Part shown: positions 26,096 through 35,061 of the stretch, one piece after another
How positions within the stretch are numbered: the stretch's first letter is position 1
Layout: each line of letters opens with the position of its first letter
Source: Bacteroidota bacterium
GTDB taxonomy: Bacteria > Bacteroidota > Bacteroidia > Bacteroidales > Bacteroidaceae
DNA length: 62,495 nucleotides
NCBI GenBank assembly: GCA_023425865.1
Contig: JAFABV010000096.1
Coordinates: 1 to 62,495 of the forward strand
Reading direction: 5' to 3'
Program-made: the position numbers and the translations under genes
Notes under the pieces: generated by a model
Databases searched by the model: none
What the model was told of the DNA's origin: nothing
The model's input: only the letters and a program-made list of their open reading frames with translations

Positions 26096-27991
26096 ATGGA
26101 AACCGGGATACACGAAGATTGTGGCGTTGCCATGGTACGCTTATTGAAACCACTAAGCTATTACAAACAGAAATATGGTACATGGATGTATGGTCTCAAT
26201 AAACTCTATCTCATGATGGAGAAAGAGCATAACCGTGGACAGGAAGGAGCAGGTATTGCTTCGGTGAAACTCAATACACAGCCGGGTAAAGAATATATGT
26301 TTCGCGAGCGTGCCGAGGGAGCTAATGCCATTACAGAGATATTTAAGGCTGCGCATCAGCAAATCAAAAGAACTGTTGAGGAGAATGATGGAGAGGTTCC
26401 TGCAGACTATGAAGGACTGCCATTTGCTGGCGAACTCTACATGGGCCACCTGCGATATTCTACGACTGGTAAAAGCGGTATAAAGTATGTGCATCCCTTC
26501 CTGCGCCGTAATAACTGGAGGGCTAAGAATCTCTGCCTTTGCGGTAACTATAATATGACCAATGTCGAGGAGATCTTTGAAGGGCTAACACGGCAAGGGC
26601 AGTGCCCGCGCATCTACAGCGACAGCTATATTATGCTTGAATTGATGGGGCATCGCCTTGATCGTGAAGTAGAGCGTAATTTTATTGAAGCGCAAGAGAG
26701 AGGGTTTGCCGACCAGGAAATCACGGCTTATATTGACCAGCATGTGAAGATGGAAAACGTGCTCAAGACCACAATGCCCGGATTCGATGGAGGCTATGTA
26801 GTATCGGGCATTACGGGTAGCGGCGAGATGTTTGCCATGCGCGACTCTCATGGCATTCGTCCGGCTTTCTATTATATCAATGACGAAGTGGCTGTATTGG
26901 CCTCTGAGCGCCCCGTATTACAAACTACGTTTGATTTGGAATATGATGATGTCAAAGAATTAGAGCCGGGCAAGGCGCTAATCGTCAGAAGTAATGGGGA
27001 AGCGGTTGTTGAGACCATTATGGAGGCCGAGGAAAATTATGCTTGTTCGTTTGAGCGAATCTATTTCTCGCGTGGCTCAGACCGTGACATCTATCAGGAG
27101 CGCAAAAAGCTGGGACATCAACTTACGGAGAAAGTGCTTGAGGCTGTAAATTATGACACCCGCCATACGGTGTTCTCCTTTATTCCGAATACCGCGGAAG
27201 TGGCCTTCTACGGGCTACTTGATGGATTTAAGCAATACGTCAACCAGCAAAAGATCAAGCAGATTGAAGCGTTGGGTCACATCCCCACACACGAAGAATT
27301 GGAAGAGATACTCAGTGAGTCTGTACGGTCAGAGAAAGTGGCATGGAAAGATATCAAGTTGCGAACTTTCATCACGGAGGGTAATGCCCGTAACGATCTG
27401 GCTGCCCATGTATATGACATCACCTATGGCAGCATAGAGGCTGGAGTAGACAATCTGGTCATTATAGATGACAGTATTGTGCGCGGTACAACCCTAAAAG
27501 AGAGCATTCTACACATTCTCGACCGATTGCACCCAAACAAGATAGTCATTGTGAGTTCAGCGCCACAGATTCGCTACCCCGATTATTATGGCATCGACAT
27601 GCCCCGTTTGGAGGAGTTCTGTGTTTTTCGGGCAACAATCGAACTGCTTAAGGAGCGCCACATGACTGACCTTATCGAAAAGGTATACGAAGACTGCAAG
27701 GCAGAATTACTGAAGCCAAAATCCGAGATGGCAAACTGTGTGCGTGAAATCTATGCGCCTTTCCAAGTTGAGGAAATCAACAACAAGATTGTAGAGATGC
27801 TTCGCCCGGAGGGGATGACCACACCTATTGAGCTGGTGTTCCAGTCATTAGAGGGAATGCATGAGGCCATTCCTGAAAATAAGGGTGACTGGTATTTTAC
27901 CGGACATTATCCTACGCCGGGGGGGACGAAACTTTGTAACCAGGCTTTCATAAATTATGTAGAGAAGGTTTTTAGGTTGGGAGTGGAGTAG
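26096..27991 (+). CDS. Amidophosphoribosyltransferase-like protein (long PurF paralogue)
   Basis: The 631-residue protein has an N-terminal Ntn glutaminase domain. Cys9 in EDCGVAM would become the N-terminal nucleophile after removal of an eight-residue propeptide. EHNRGQEGAGI, GHLRYSTTG and RDSHGIRPAF are the expected glutaminase motifs. The phosphoribosyltransferase half has the PRPP loop VIIDDSIVRGTT and a SSAPQIRYPDYYGIDMP segment. It is about 130-160 residues longer than standard PurF because of inserts (for example about 385-430) and a C-terminal extension. This long form is common in Bacteroidales beside carAB. It should make phosphoribosylamine from PRPP and glutamine, though a distinct role is possible. 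Confidence 0.88.
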   Translation: METGIHEDCGVAMVRLLKPLSYYKQKYGTWMYGLNKLYLMMEKEHNRGQEGAGIASVKLNTQPGKEYMFRERAEGANAITEIFKAAHQQIKRTVEENDGEVPADYEGLPFAGELYMGHLRYSTTGKSGIKYVHPFLRRNNWRAKNLCLCGNYNMTNVEEIFEGLTRQGQCPRIYSDSYIMLELMGHRLDREVERNFIEAQERGFADQEITAYIDQHVKMENVLKTTMPGFDGGYVVSGITGSGEMFAMRDSHGIRPAFYYINDEVAVLASERPVLQTTFDLEYDDVKELEPGKALIVRSNGEAVVETIMEAEENYACSFERIYFSRGSDRDIYQERKKLGHQLTEKVLEAVNYDTRHTVFSFIPNTAEVAFYGLLDGFKQYVNQQKIKQIEALGHIPTHEELEEILSESVRSEKVAWKDIKLRTFITEGNARNDLAAHVYDITYGSIEAGVDNLVIIDDSIVRGTTLKESILHILDRLHPNKIVIVSSAPQIRYPDYYGIDMPRLEEFCVFRATIELLKERHMTDLIEKVYEDCKAELLKPKSEMANCVREIYAPFQVEEINNKIVEMLRPEGMTTPIELVFQSLEGMHEAIPENKGDWYFTGHYPTPGGTKLCNQAFINYVEKVFRLGVE

Positions 27992-28091
27992 GAACACTCT
28001 CCAGAACTCTTGTGACTCACTCATTTCTGGAGCATACGACTTTGAGCAACTTATGGCAATAACAATCACGAAACGTAGCTAAACATACTAT

Positions 28092-29171
28092 ATGATGAAG
28101 AATGTAACCTTGGTATTATCCGATGGAACAAAATTCCATGGTCAATCCTTTGGGTATGATGCACCGGTGGCCGGTGAAGTAGTGTTCAACACGGCCATGA
28201 TGGGTTATCCCGAGTCTCTGACCGACCCCAGCTATGCTGGTCAGTTGATGACCCTCACTTATCCTTTGGTGGGCAACTATGGCGTTCCGCCCTTTACGGT
28301 GGAGCCTAATGGTATTCCCACGTTCATGGAGAGTGACAAAATCTATGCCTCAGCCATTATTGTGTCTGACTACAGTGAGCAATACAGTCACTGGAACGCC
28401 GTAGAGAGCTTGTCAGACTGGCTCAAGCGTGAACAAGTGCCAGGCATCACAGGCATTGATACCCGAGCACTGACAAAGGTGCTGCGCGAGCATGGTGTGA
28501 TGATGGGCAAAATTCTTTTTGATGATGAGCCTGACAATATTCCGGAGGCCGATTATGAAGGTGTAAACTTCGTTGATCAGGTGTCATGTAAGGAGATTAT
28601 ACGCTACAATGAGGGAGCGGGTAAGAAAGTAGTGCTCGTCGATTGTGGTGTAAAGGCCAATATTATTCGCAGCCTGATCGACCGTGGGGTAGAGGTGATT
28701 CGCGTACCTTGGAATTATGATTATACAGGTATGGACTTCGATGGCCTGTTCTTGGGAAATGGTCCCGGTGACCCCGACACTTGCCAGGAGGCTGTGGACA
28801 TCATTCGCAAACAGATGAGCCTTAGTCGTAAGCCCATCTGTGGCATCTGTATGGGTAACCAACTGTTGGGTAAGGCTGCTGGCGCAACAATCTACAAGCT
28901 GAAATATGGCCATCGCAGCCATAACCAGCCCGTACGCCTTGTGGGTACGGAGAAATGTTATGTCACCTCGCAAAACCACGGATACGCGGTAGATGCCAAG
29001 ACCCTGGGCGCTGACTGGGAAGAGCTTTTCGTCAACATGAACGACGGCTCCAATGAGGGCATCCGCCATAAGACCAATCCTTGGTTCACCAGCCAGTTCC
29101 ATCCCGAGGCCTGCTCTGGTCCGGTGGATACTGATTTTATGTTTGACAACTTCATAGCTACATTGAAATAA
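28092..29171 (+). CDS. carA: Carbamoyl-phosphate synthase small (glutaminase) chain
   Basis: The 359-residue subunit hydrolyses glutamine and channels ammonia to CarB, feeding arginine and pyrimidine synthesis. The N-terminal CarA domain (GQSFGYDAPVAGEVVFNTAMMGYPESLTDPSYAGQ; written here for its pattern of Gly and Pro turns) is followed by a class I glutaminase. That domain has LGNGPGDP, the nucleophile Cys in ICGICMGNQLLG, and the His-Glu pair in FHPEA. Two ATG codons occur in tandem at 28092. The stop overlaps the carB ATG by one base (TAATG). Confidence 0.97.
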   Translation: MMKNVTLVLSDGTKFHGQSFGYDAPVAGEVVFNTAMMGYPESLTDPSYAGQLMTLTYPLVGNYGVPPFTVEPNGIPTFMESDKIYASAIIVSDYSEQYSHWNAVESLSDWLKREQVPGITGIDTRALTKVLREHGVMMGKILFDDEPDNIPEADYEGVNFVDQVSCKEIIRYNEGAGKKVVLVDCGVKANIIRSLIDRGVEVIRVPWNYDYTGMDFDGLFLGNGPGDPDTCQEAVDIIRKQMSLSRKPICGICMGNQLLGKAAGATIYKLKYGHRSHNQPVRLVGTEKCYVTSQNHGYAVDAKTLGADWEELFVNMNDGSNEGIRHKTNPWFTSQFHPEACSGPVDTDFMFDNFIATLK

Positions 29172-32100
29172 TGAAAGACGCTAATATCAAGAAAGTATTG
29201 CTTCTCGGCTCCGGTGCCCTGAAGATCGGTGAGGCCGGTGAGTTTGATTATTCGGGTTCGCAGGCACTCAAGGCTTTGCGTGAAGAAGGCATCCAGACGG
29301 TGCTCATCAACCCCAATATTGCTACGGTGCAGACCTCTGAGGGGGTTGCCGACCAAATTTATTTCTTGCCCGTGCAGCCATATTTCGTGGAGCGTGTCAT
29401 CGAGAAAGAGCGTCCCGACGGCATCCTGCTGAGCTTTGGCGGACAGACCGCTCTCAACTGCGGCGTGGAGTTGTATGAGACAGGAGTGCTGCAGAAGTAT
29501 AATGTGCGTGTGCTGGGTACGCCCGTACAGGCCATTATGGATACAGAAGATCGCGAGCTCTTTGTACGCAAGCTCGACGAGATTGATGTCAAGACCATCA
29601 AGAGTGAGGCTTGCGAGACCATGGAGCAGGCACAGCAGGCAGCCCGCGACCTGGGCTATCCCGTCATCGTGCGCGCCGCCTATGCCCTGGGTGGTTTGGG
29701 GTCAGGCTTTGCCGATAACGACGAAGAGTTGACTCGCATCTGTGAAAAAGCCTTTGCCTTCTCTCCTCAAGTATTGGTGGAGAAGAGTTTGAAAGGCTGG
29801 AAAGAGATTGAATATGAAGTGGTGCGTGACCGCTATGACAATTGTATCACGGTCTGCAACATGGAAAACTTCGACCCATTGGGCATACATACGGGTGAAT
29901 CGATAGTTATTGCTCCCTCGCAGACACTCACCAATGCCGAGTACCACAAGTTGCGCGCGCTGAGCATCAAGATTGTGCGCCATATTGGTATCGTAGGCGA
30001 GTGTAACGTGCAGTATGCCTTCGACCCCAACAGCGAAGACTACCGCGTCATTGAGGTCAACGCCCGTCTGAGCCGAAGTTCGGCTTTGGCCTCTAAGGCA
30101 ACAGGTTATCCCTTGGCCTTTGTGGCTGCCAAGTTGGGTATGGGGTACGGGTTGTTTGAGTTGAAGAACTCAGTTACCAAGACCACCAGTGCCTTCTTTG
30201 AGCCAGCCCTCGACTATGTGGTCTGCAAGATTCCTCGCTGGGACCTCTCTAAGTTCCACGGCGTAGACAAGGAGTTGGGGTCAAGCATGAAGAGTGTAGG
30301 CGAAGTGATGGCTATTGGCCGCAATTTCGAAGAAGCGATCCAGAAAGGTTTGCGCATGATCGGGCAGGGTATGCACGGTTATGTGGAGAATAGAGAGTTG
30401 GAGATTGCCGACATCGATGCCGCCCTTCGTGAACCTACCGACAAGCGCATCTTTGTCATCTCCAAGGCCATGCACCGTGGATATACAATCGACCAGATAC
30501 ACGAACTCACCAAGATCGACAAGTGGTTCCTTCACAAACTCAAGCATATTATAGATATTGACGAGCAACTGAAGGGCAGTCATATCAACACGCTCGACCG
30601 CGACCTGCTGCGCACGGCCAAGGTCTATGGTTTCACCGATTTCCAAATTGCGCGTGCAGTTGGGCTCGACCAGGAAATGGGTAATATGCACAAGGCCATG
30701 CTGGTGGTTCGCAACCTGCGCAAGACTCATGGCATTTTGCCTGTGGTGAAACAGATTGATACGCTGGCGGCAGAGTATCCTGCTCAGACTAATTATCTTT
30801 ATGTCACCTATTCGGGCACTACAAGCGATATTGTATTTACCAACGACAAGCGCTCGGTCATCGTATTGGGCTCCGGTGCCTACCGCATCGGCAGCTCCGT
30901 GGAGTTCGACTGGTGTGGCGTACAGGCGCTTAATACCATTCGCAAGCAGGGTTATCGCAGTATCATGATCAATTACAACCCAGAGACGGTGTCTACCGAC
31001 TACGATATGTGCGACCGCCTGTACTTCGATGAGCTTACTTTTGAGCGCGTCATGGATATCATTGAGTTGGAGAACCCACATGGTGTGATTGTGTCGACGG
31101 GTGGTCAGATTCCTAACAACCTCGCCATGCACCTCGACCAGCAGAATGTGCCCATTCTCGGTACTTCTGCCAAAGACATCGACAATGCTGAAGACCGCGC
31201 ACAGTTCTCAGCGATGCTCACTCGCAATGGCATCAACCAGCCCGAGTGGAGTGCGCTGACCTCGATGGAAGATATAGACCGCTTTGTCGACCGGGTGGGC
31301 TTCCCGGTGCTTGTTCGTCCCAGCTACGTACTCTCAGGTGCCGCAATGAATGTGTGCTCTAATCGTGAGGAGCTGGAGCGCTTCTTGCAGTTGGCGGCTA
31401 ATGTGAGTGCCGAGCACCCCGTGGTGGTGTCAAAGTTCATTGAGCATGCCAAGGAGATCGAGATGGATGCCGTGGCACGTGACGGTGAGATACTGGCCTA
31501 CGCCATCTCCGAGCATATCGAGTTTGCCGGTGTCCACTCGGGTGATGCCACCATCGAGTTCCCGCCCCAGAAACTCTATGTCGAAACCGTCCGCCGCATC
31601 AAGCGTGTGAGCCGTCAGATTGCGAAAGAGTTGCATATCTCTGGCCCCTTCAACATACAGTTCATGGCTCGTGAGAACGACATCCTTGTCATCGAGTGCA
31701 ACCTGCGTGCCAGCCGCTCATTCCCCTTTGTCAGCAAGGTGCTTAAACTCAATTTCATTGACTTGGCTACCAAGGTAATGCTTGGCGTACCTGTGGAAAA
31801 GCCCTCGAAGAACCTCTTCGACCTCGACTACGTGGGCATCAAGGCCAGTCAGTTCTCGTTCAACCGTCTGCAGAAAGCCGACCCCGTGCTCGGCGTAGAT
31901 ATGAGCTCCACCGGCGAGGTGGGCTGTCTGGGCGACGACACCAACCAGGCGCTTCTCAAGAGTATGCTCTCTGTGGGCATGCGCGTGCCCAAGCACACTG
32001 TGCTGCTCTCTACGGGAGGCGCCAAGCAGAAGGCTGAGATGCTCGATGCCGCTCGTCGTCTCATCGACAATGGCTATGAGCTCTACGCCACGGGCGGCAC

Positions 32101-32395
32101 CTCGAAATATCTCAAAGATAACGGTATCGACAACACGATGGTTTACTGGCCGTCTGACGAGGGCAAGGAGCCGCAGGCCCTGACCCTGCTCCACGACAAG
32201 AAGATCGACATGGTGGTGAACATCCCCAAGGACCTCACCACCCACGAGCTCACCAACGGCTACAAGATACGTCGTGCGGCCATCGACCTCAATGTACCGC
32301 TCATCACCAACAGCCGATTGGCCGATGCCTTTATCAAGGCGTTCTGCACACTTCAAATGGATGATATAGACATTAAGGCATGGGGTGAATACTAA
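29171..32395 (+). CDS. carB: Carbamoyl-phosphate synthase large chain
   Basis: The 1074-residue subunit has two homologous ATP-grasp halves: LLGSGALKIGEAGEFDYSG near the start and VLGSGAYRIGSSVEFDWCG near residue 565. A C-terminal MGS-like allosteric domain (about 935-1074; LLSTGGAKQKAEMLDAARRL, YATGGTSKYL) binds effectors such as UMP or ornithine in relatives. Length is standard. The start overlaps the carA stop and a terminator follows 43 bases after its end. Confidence 0.97.
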   Translation: MKDANIKKVLLLGSGALKIGEAGEFDYSGSQALKALREEGIQTVLINPNIATVQTSEGVADQIYFLPVQPYFVERVIEKERPDGILLSFGGQTALNCGVELYETGVLQKYNVRVLGTPVQAIMDTEDRELFVRKLDEIDVKTIKSEACETMEQAQQAARDLGYPVIVRAAYALGGLGSGFADNDEELTRICEKAFAFSPQVLVEKSLKGWKEIEYEVVRDRYDNCITVCNMENFDPLGIHTGESIVIAPSQTLTNAEYHKLRALSIKIVRHIGIVGECNVQYAFDPNSEDYRVIEVNARLSRSSALASKATGYPLAFVAAKLGMGYGLFELKNSVTKTTSAFFEPALDYVVCKIPRWDLSKFHGVDKELGSSMKSVGEVMAIGRNFEEAIQKGLRMIGQGMHGYVENRELEIADIDAALREPTDKRIFVISKAMHRGYTIDQIHELTKIDKWFLHKLKHIIDIDEQLKGSHINTLDRDLLRTAKVYGFTDFQIARAVGLDQEMGNMHKAMLVVRNLRKTHGILPVVKQIDTLAAEYPAQTNYLYVTYSGTTSDIVFTNDKRSVIVLGSGAYRIGSSVEFDWCGVQALNTIRKQGYRSIMINYNPETVSTDYDMCDRLYFDELTFERVMDIIELENPHGVIVSTGGQIPNNLAMHLDQQNVPILGTSAKDIDNAEDRAQFSAMLTRNGINQPEWSALTSMEDIDRFVDRVGFPVLVRPSYVLSGAAMNVCSNREELERFLQLAANVSAEHPVVVSKFIEHAKEIEMDAVARDGEILAYAISEHIEFAGVHSGDATIEFPPQKLYVETVRRIKRVSRQIAKELHISGPFNIQFMARENDILVIECNLRASRSFPFVSKVLKLNFIDLATKVMLGVPVEKPSKNLFDLDYVGIKASQFSFNRLQKADPVLGVDMSSTGEVGCLGDDTNQALLKSMLSVGMRVPKHTVLLSTGGAKQKAEMLDAARRLIDNGYELYATGGTSKYLKDNGIDNTMVYWPSDEGKEPQALTLLHDKKIDMVVNIPKDLTTHELTNGYKIRRAAIDLNVPLITNSRLADAFIKAFCTLQMDDIDIKAWGEY

Positions 32396-32438
32396 GCCTG
32401 TGCGTCTACACGATTAATGCTTAGTGCATACTTTATTG

Positions 32439-32470
32439 AAAGCTCTATCTGGGTCAGATAGGGCTTTTAA
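32439..32470 (+). terminator. Terminator of the carAB transcript
   Basis: AAAGCTCTATCTG (32439-32451) pairs with CAGATAGGGCTTT (32455-32467) with one G-U pair and a three-base loop, ending in TTTT. Confidence 0.85.
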
Positions 32471-32700
32471 TATTTTATAATTATTTTACGTTAGTCCCCC
32501 TCGCCGCCTGTGACTATTTGTCACTATTCTATAAGTTCTGCTTGGTGAATGTCAAAATAGTATTAGTAGTGGTGGTGTTTGTCAGCAAAAAGAGTGGGGC
32601 GCAAGTGCTTCATATCGTGCAACTTATGTCCCTCTTTTTGTTATATGGGCACATTGGTTACCACTTTTCTTGTATATTACAAAAAAAAGATGATAAAATA

Positions 32701-32731
32701 TTTGGATTATAAGAAAAATATGTTAACTTTG
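32701..32731 (+). promoter_or_regulatory. Promoter of the candidate small RNA
   Basis: TTTG (32701-32704), exactly 19 bases, then TAACTTTG (32724-32731): a full consensus with no annotated gene directly behind it. Start expected near 32737. Confidence 0.75.
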
Positions 32732-32736
32732 CAAGT

Positions 32737-32830
32737 GTTATCCTGAAAACAATCTTTTTACCTTAAAAGGAACTAATACCTATTGAAGATTTGAAGCGGT
32801 TGCCTGTGAAGGCCATCGCTTTCTTTTTTT
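32737..32830 (+). ncRNA. Candidate ~94-nt small RNA or attenuated leader
   Basis: The unit runs from the predicted start near 32737 to an intrinsic terminator. AAGCGGTTGCC (32794-32804) pairs with GGCCATCGCTT (32811-32821) over 11 positions with one mismatch, then TCTTTTTTT. A second hairpin (CCTCA/TGAGG, 32831-32845) with another T run follows as a back-up. The 5' part contains CCTTAAAAGG and the motif AACTAATACCTATTGAA (32771-32787), which recurs in similar form upstream of htpG. No open frame lies within it. It could instead be an attenuator for the 41-codon frame at 32887. No known RNA family was recognised. Confidence 0.55.
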
Positions 32831-32886
32831 CCTCATCTCTTGAGGAGCTTCTTTTTCGGGGCTTAGTCGATGTTTTTTGAAAGTAT

Positions 32887-33012
32887 ATGTACATTCGAAT
32901 AAGTCAGTATAAGAAGATTCTCTCATCCACGACTTTACTAACAGTTACACTAAAAGCATTGCCTATAGCATTGAGTGCATTTGGCGCACCACTGCAAACT
33001 CTGCAGGTATAG
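32887..33012 (+). CDS. Possible 41-residue hydrophobic peptide
   Basis: An ATG at 32887 opens a frame of 41 codons ending in TAG. The product begins MYIRISQYKK, then a hydrophobic stretch (ILSSTTLLTVTLKALPIALS) like a signal or membrane helix. It lies downstream of the promoter at 32701 but beyond two terminator-like hairpins. It may be a small membrane peptide or the severed N-terminus of a lost exported protein. Support is weak: no relative is recognised and nothing downstream continues the frame. Confidence 0.25.
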   Translation: MYIRISQYKKILSSTTLLTVTLKALPIALSAFGAPLQTLQV

Positions 33013-33145
33013 ACAGCTGGGGCTGTCATCGTTGTATTCGTAACATGTAACTGCAATTACATGAAACCAGCAGGAGCCCGTTTTTACTGCTTTATTGTAC
33101 CATTTGGCCATCGTAATGCTTGTCGCTTCTCTATGTCTACGCTTG

Positions 33146-33260
33146 ATGGTTTTATATAAAATCATCTTATGATTCTATATAAAACCATTTCATGATTCTA
33201 TATGAAACCATTTTGTCCTTTCATATAGAACCATCCTGCCCTTCTATATTGTATCATCTT
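33146..33260. repeat. Array of five 23-bp near-palindromic units (locus 2)
   Basis: Units at 33146-33168, 33169-33191, 33192-33214, 33215-33237 and 33238-33260 have an exact 23-bp period. The first three read ATGGTTTTATATAAAATCAT, ATGATTCTATATAAAACCAT and ATGATTCTATATGAAACCAT followed by a three-base spacer. The last two keep the TATA centre and the right arm (AACCATC, TATCATC), while the left arm has drifted. It belongs to the same family as the arrays at 12690 and 55796. Confidence 0.93.
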
Positions 33261-33515
33261 ATATTTCATCTCTCTTTATACAAGGACAAGGGCGTTTGCG
33301 TAACGCTATATTGGCGTGTAGCACCTTTTCCATAGGTGTATATTACATGGCCAACCTAAGTCCGAGGGGTTCGATCGAGCCTTGTTCCTCAACTATTGTG
33401 CGGAGCTTTTGCGAGGCAACGAACGTCGGGTCACCCTCGTGGCCTTACCCCCACTTTATCCTACTGCCCCGTTATTTGCACGATGCTCGCATTGAGGAAG
33501 AGGGTATACGCAAAA

Positions 33516-33557
33516 CAGGCCTGCTGTGTATGCGTGAGCCATTACACAGCAGACCTG
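33516..33557 (-). terminator. Terminator of the pdx operon
   Basis: On the minus strand CAGGTCTGCTGTGTA pairs with TACACAGCAGGCCTG (15 bp, one G-U) and is followed by TTTTG. It lies 26 bases beyond the pdxT stop. Confidence 0.88.
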
Positions 33558-33583
33558 AAACAGAATATCGGTTAGAGAAATGG

Positions 33584-34162
33584 CTAAGCCATGTGCTTAC
33601 TAACCATATTGACGAAAAACCGATGCACCAGCAACGAGTCATTGAGCTCGGGATGAAAGGCTGTCACGAGCTGATTACCCTCACGAGCGGCAACGATATG
33701 CCCGTCAACTTCTGCCAAGACCTCTACGCTTGGTTTGGCGTCAGCTATATAGGGTGCCCGGATGAAGGTCATCGGGATAGGGGAGTCGATGCCTTTGAAA
33801 CTCCCTTGAGTATAAAAACTGCCCAACTGTCGTCCGTATGCATTACGGCGCACAGTGGTGTGCATGGTAGAGATGCGCTGGAAATCCTCGTTTTCTACAT
33901 GCTCGGCCAGAAGAATGAGTCCGGCACAAGTGCCAAAAACAGGTAGACCATGGGCAATATCCTCGCGTATGACATCAAGCAATCCCAGTTCTTTGAGTAG
34001 CTTGAGTTGCGTGGTGCTCTCACCGCCAGGAATGATAAGTCCGTCTTTGGGTTGATTCCAGTCGTCGCGTTTACGGACCTCAAAGGTTTCTACCCCCAGT
34101 TGGGCCATCATGTGCTCATGTTCGATAAAGGCACCTTGCAGAGCCAGTATAGCCACTCTCAT
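33584..34162 (-). CDS. pdxT: Pyridoxal 5'-phosphate synthase glutaminase subunit
   Basis: The 192-residue glutaminase supplies ammonia to PdxS for de novo PLP synthesis. The triad is visible: Cys79 in GTCAGLILLA, and His170 and Glu172 in FHPEL. GALQG-like start (ALQGAFIEH) and PGGEST are family hallmarks. The ATG overlaps the pdxS stop by one base (TAATG), so the two subunits are coupled. A strong terminator lies just downstream. Confidence 0.97.
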   Translation of the reverse strand: MRVAILALQGAFIEHEHMMAQLGVETFEVRKRDDWNQPKDGLIIPGGESTTQLKLLKELGLLDVIREDIAHGLPVFGTCAGLILLAEHVENEDFQRISTMHTTVRRNAYGRQLGSFYTQGSFKGIDSPIPMTFIRAPYIADAKPSVEVLAEVDGHIVAAREGNQLVTAFHPELNDSLLVHRFFVNMVSKHMA

Positions 34163-35037
34163 TATTTGCCCCTTTCTGCCATGAGCAGTTGAATCTCGCT
34201 CTCGTTGATTCCCACCATCGCCTCGCCGAGGTCTTCGCTCACTTCAGCGATGATTTTGGGGTCGTTGTAGTTGGTCACGGCCTTCACGATGGCAGCGGCA
34301 CGTTTGGCTGGGTCTCCGCTCTTGAAGATGCCGCTACCCACGAATACTCCCTCAGCGCCGAGTTGCATCATCAAGGCCGCGTCGGCGGGCGTGGCTACGC
34401 CACCGGCTGCGAAGTTGACTACTGGAAGTTTGCCATTGTCGTGTACATATTTTACCAACTCGTAGGGCACCTGCAACTGCTTGGCTGCCTCAAAGAGTTC
34501 GTCTGGGCGGGTAGCTACGAGTGCCCGAATCTGGCTCTGCATCAGTCGCATGTGATGTACGGCCTGAACCACGTCTCCCGTGCCCGGCTCACCCTTGGTA
34601 CGTATCATGGTCGCCCCCTCGGCAATGCGTCTGAGTGCTTCGCCCAAATCTCTTGCGCCGCAAACGAAGGGTACGTCGAAGGCCGTCTTGTCAATATGGT
34701 AAATATCGTCGGCAGGTGAAAGCACCTCGCTCTCGTCGATATAGTCTATTTCAATGGCCTGTAACACCTGAGCCTCTACAATGTGACCGATGCGGCACTT
34801 TGCCATGACAGGGATACTCACGGCATCCTGAATGCCTTTGATCATTTTGGGGTCGCTCATGCGTGAAACGCCACCGGCAGCACGTATGTCGGCCGGAATA
34901 CGTTCCAAGGCCATCACGGCACAGGCACCTGCCTGTTCGGCAATGCGAGCCTGCTCTGGGGTTGTCACGTCCATGATTACACCGCCCTTGAGCATTTGTG
35001 CCAGGTTGCGGTTTAGTTCTTGTCTTTCTGTATTCAT
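34162..35037 (-). CDS. pdxS: Pyridoxal 5'-phosphate synthase lyase subunit
   Basis: The 291-residue (beta/alpha)8 enzyme condenses ribose-5-phosphate, glyceraldehyde-3-phosphate and ammonia into PLP. MLKGGVIMDVTTPEQARIAE, AKCRIGH with the substrate Lys, IDESEVLSPAD, RTKGEPGTG and the phosphate-binding NFAAGGVATPADAALMMQLG region are typical. The start at 35037 gives the usual N-terminus (NRNLAQMLKGG). It lies 24 bases downstream of the ThiD-like/AraC fusion gene, with no promoter visible between them, so the regulator and the enzymes are probably on one transcript. Confidence 0.97.
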   Translation of the reverse strand: MNTERQELNRNLAQMLKGGVIMDVTTPEQARIAEQAGACAVMALERIPADIRAAGGVSRMSDPKMIKGIQDAVSIPVMAKCRIGHIVEAQVLQAIEIDYIDESEVLSPADDIYHIDKTAFDVPFVCGARDLGEALRRIAEGATMIRTKGEPGTGDVVQAVHHMRLMQSQIRALVATRPDELFEAAKQLQVPYELVKYVHDNGKLPVVNFAAGGVATPADAALMMQLGAEGVFVGSGIFKSGDPAKRAAAIVKAVTNYNDPKIIAEVSEDLGEAMVGINESEIQLLMAERGK

Positions 35038-35061
35038 GTGTATTTGCTTTTATGGAATTTG

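Larger units (their letters stand above)
32396..33583. other. 1.2-kb intergenic region between carB and pdxT
   Basis: In order it holds the carB terminator (32439-32470), a consensus promoter with a short transcript unit (32701-32830), a 41-codon open frame (32887-33012), an inverted repeat CATGTAA/TTACATG (33044-33063), the 23-bp repeat array (33146-33260) and the pdxT terminator (33516-33557). Between 33290 and 33500 the DNA is more GC-rich and has an open frame without a start, reading SEGFDRALFLNYCAELLRG; it may be a gene remnant but I cannot identify it. Confidence 0.7.

Noticed and set aside
32396..33583. Insertion sequence or genomic island in the carB-pdxT gap
   Set aside because: No transposase or integrase frame, no terminal inverted repeats with target duplication, and no tRNA-associated attachment site.
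33296..33946. 216-codon plus-strand frame running into pdxT
   Set aside because: More than half is antisense to pdxT, and it crosses the pdxT terminator. The N-terminal part has no recognised domain.
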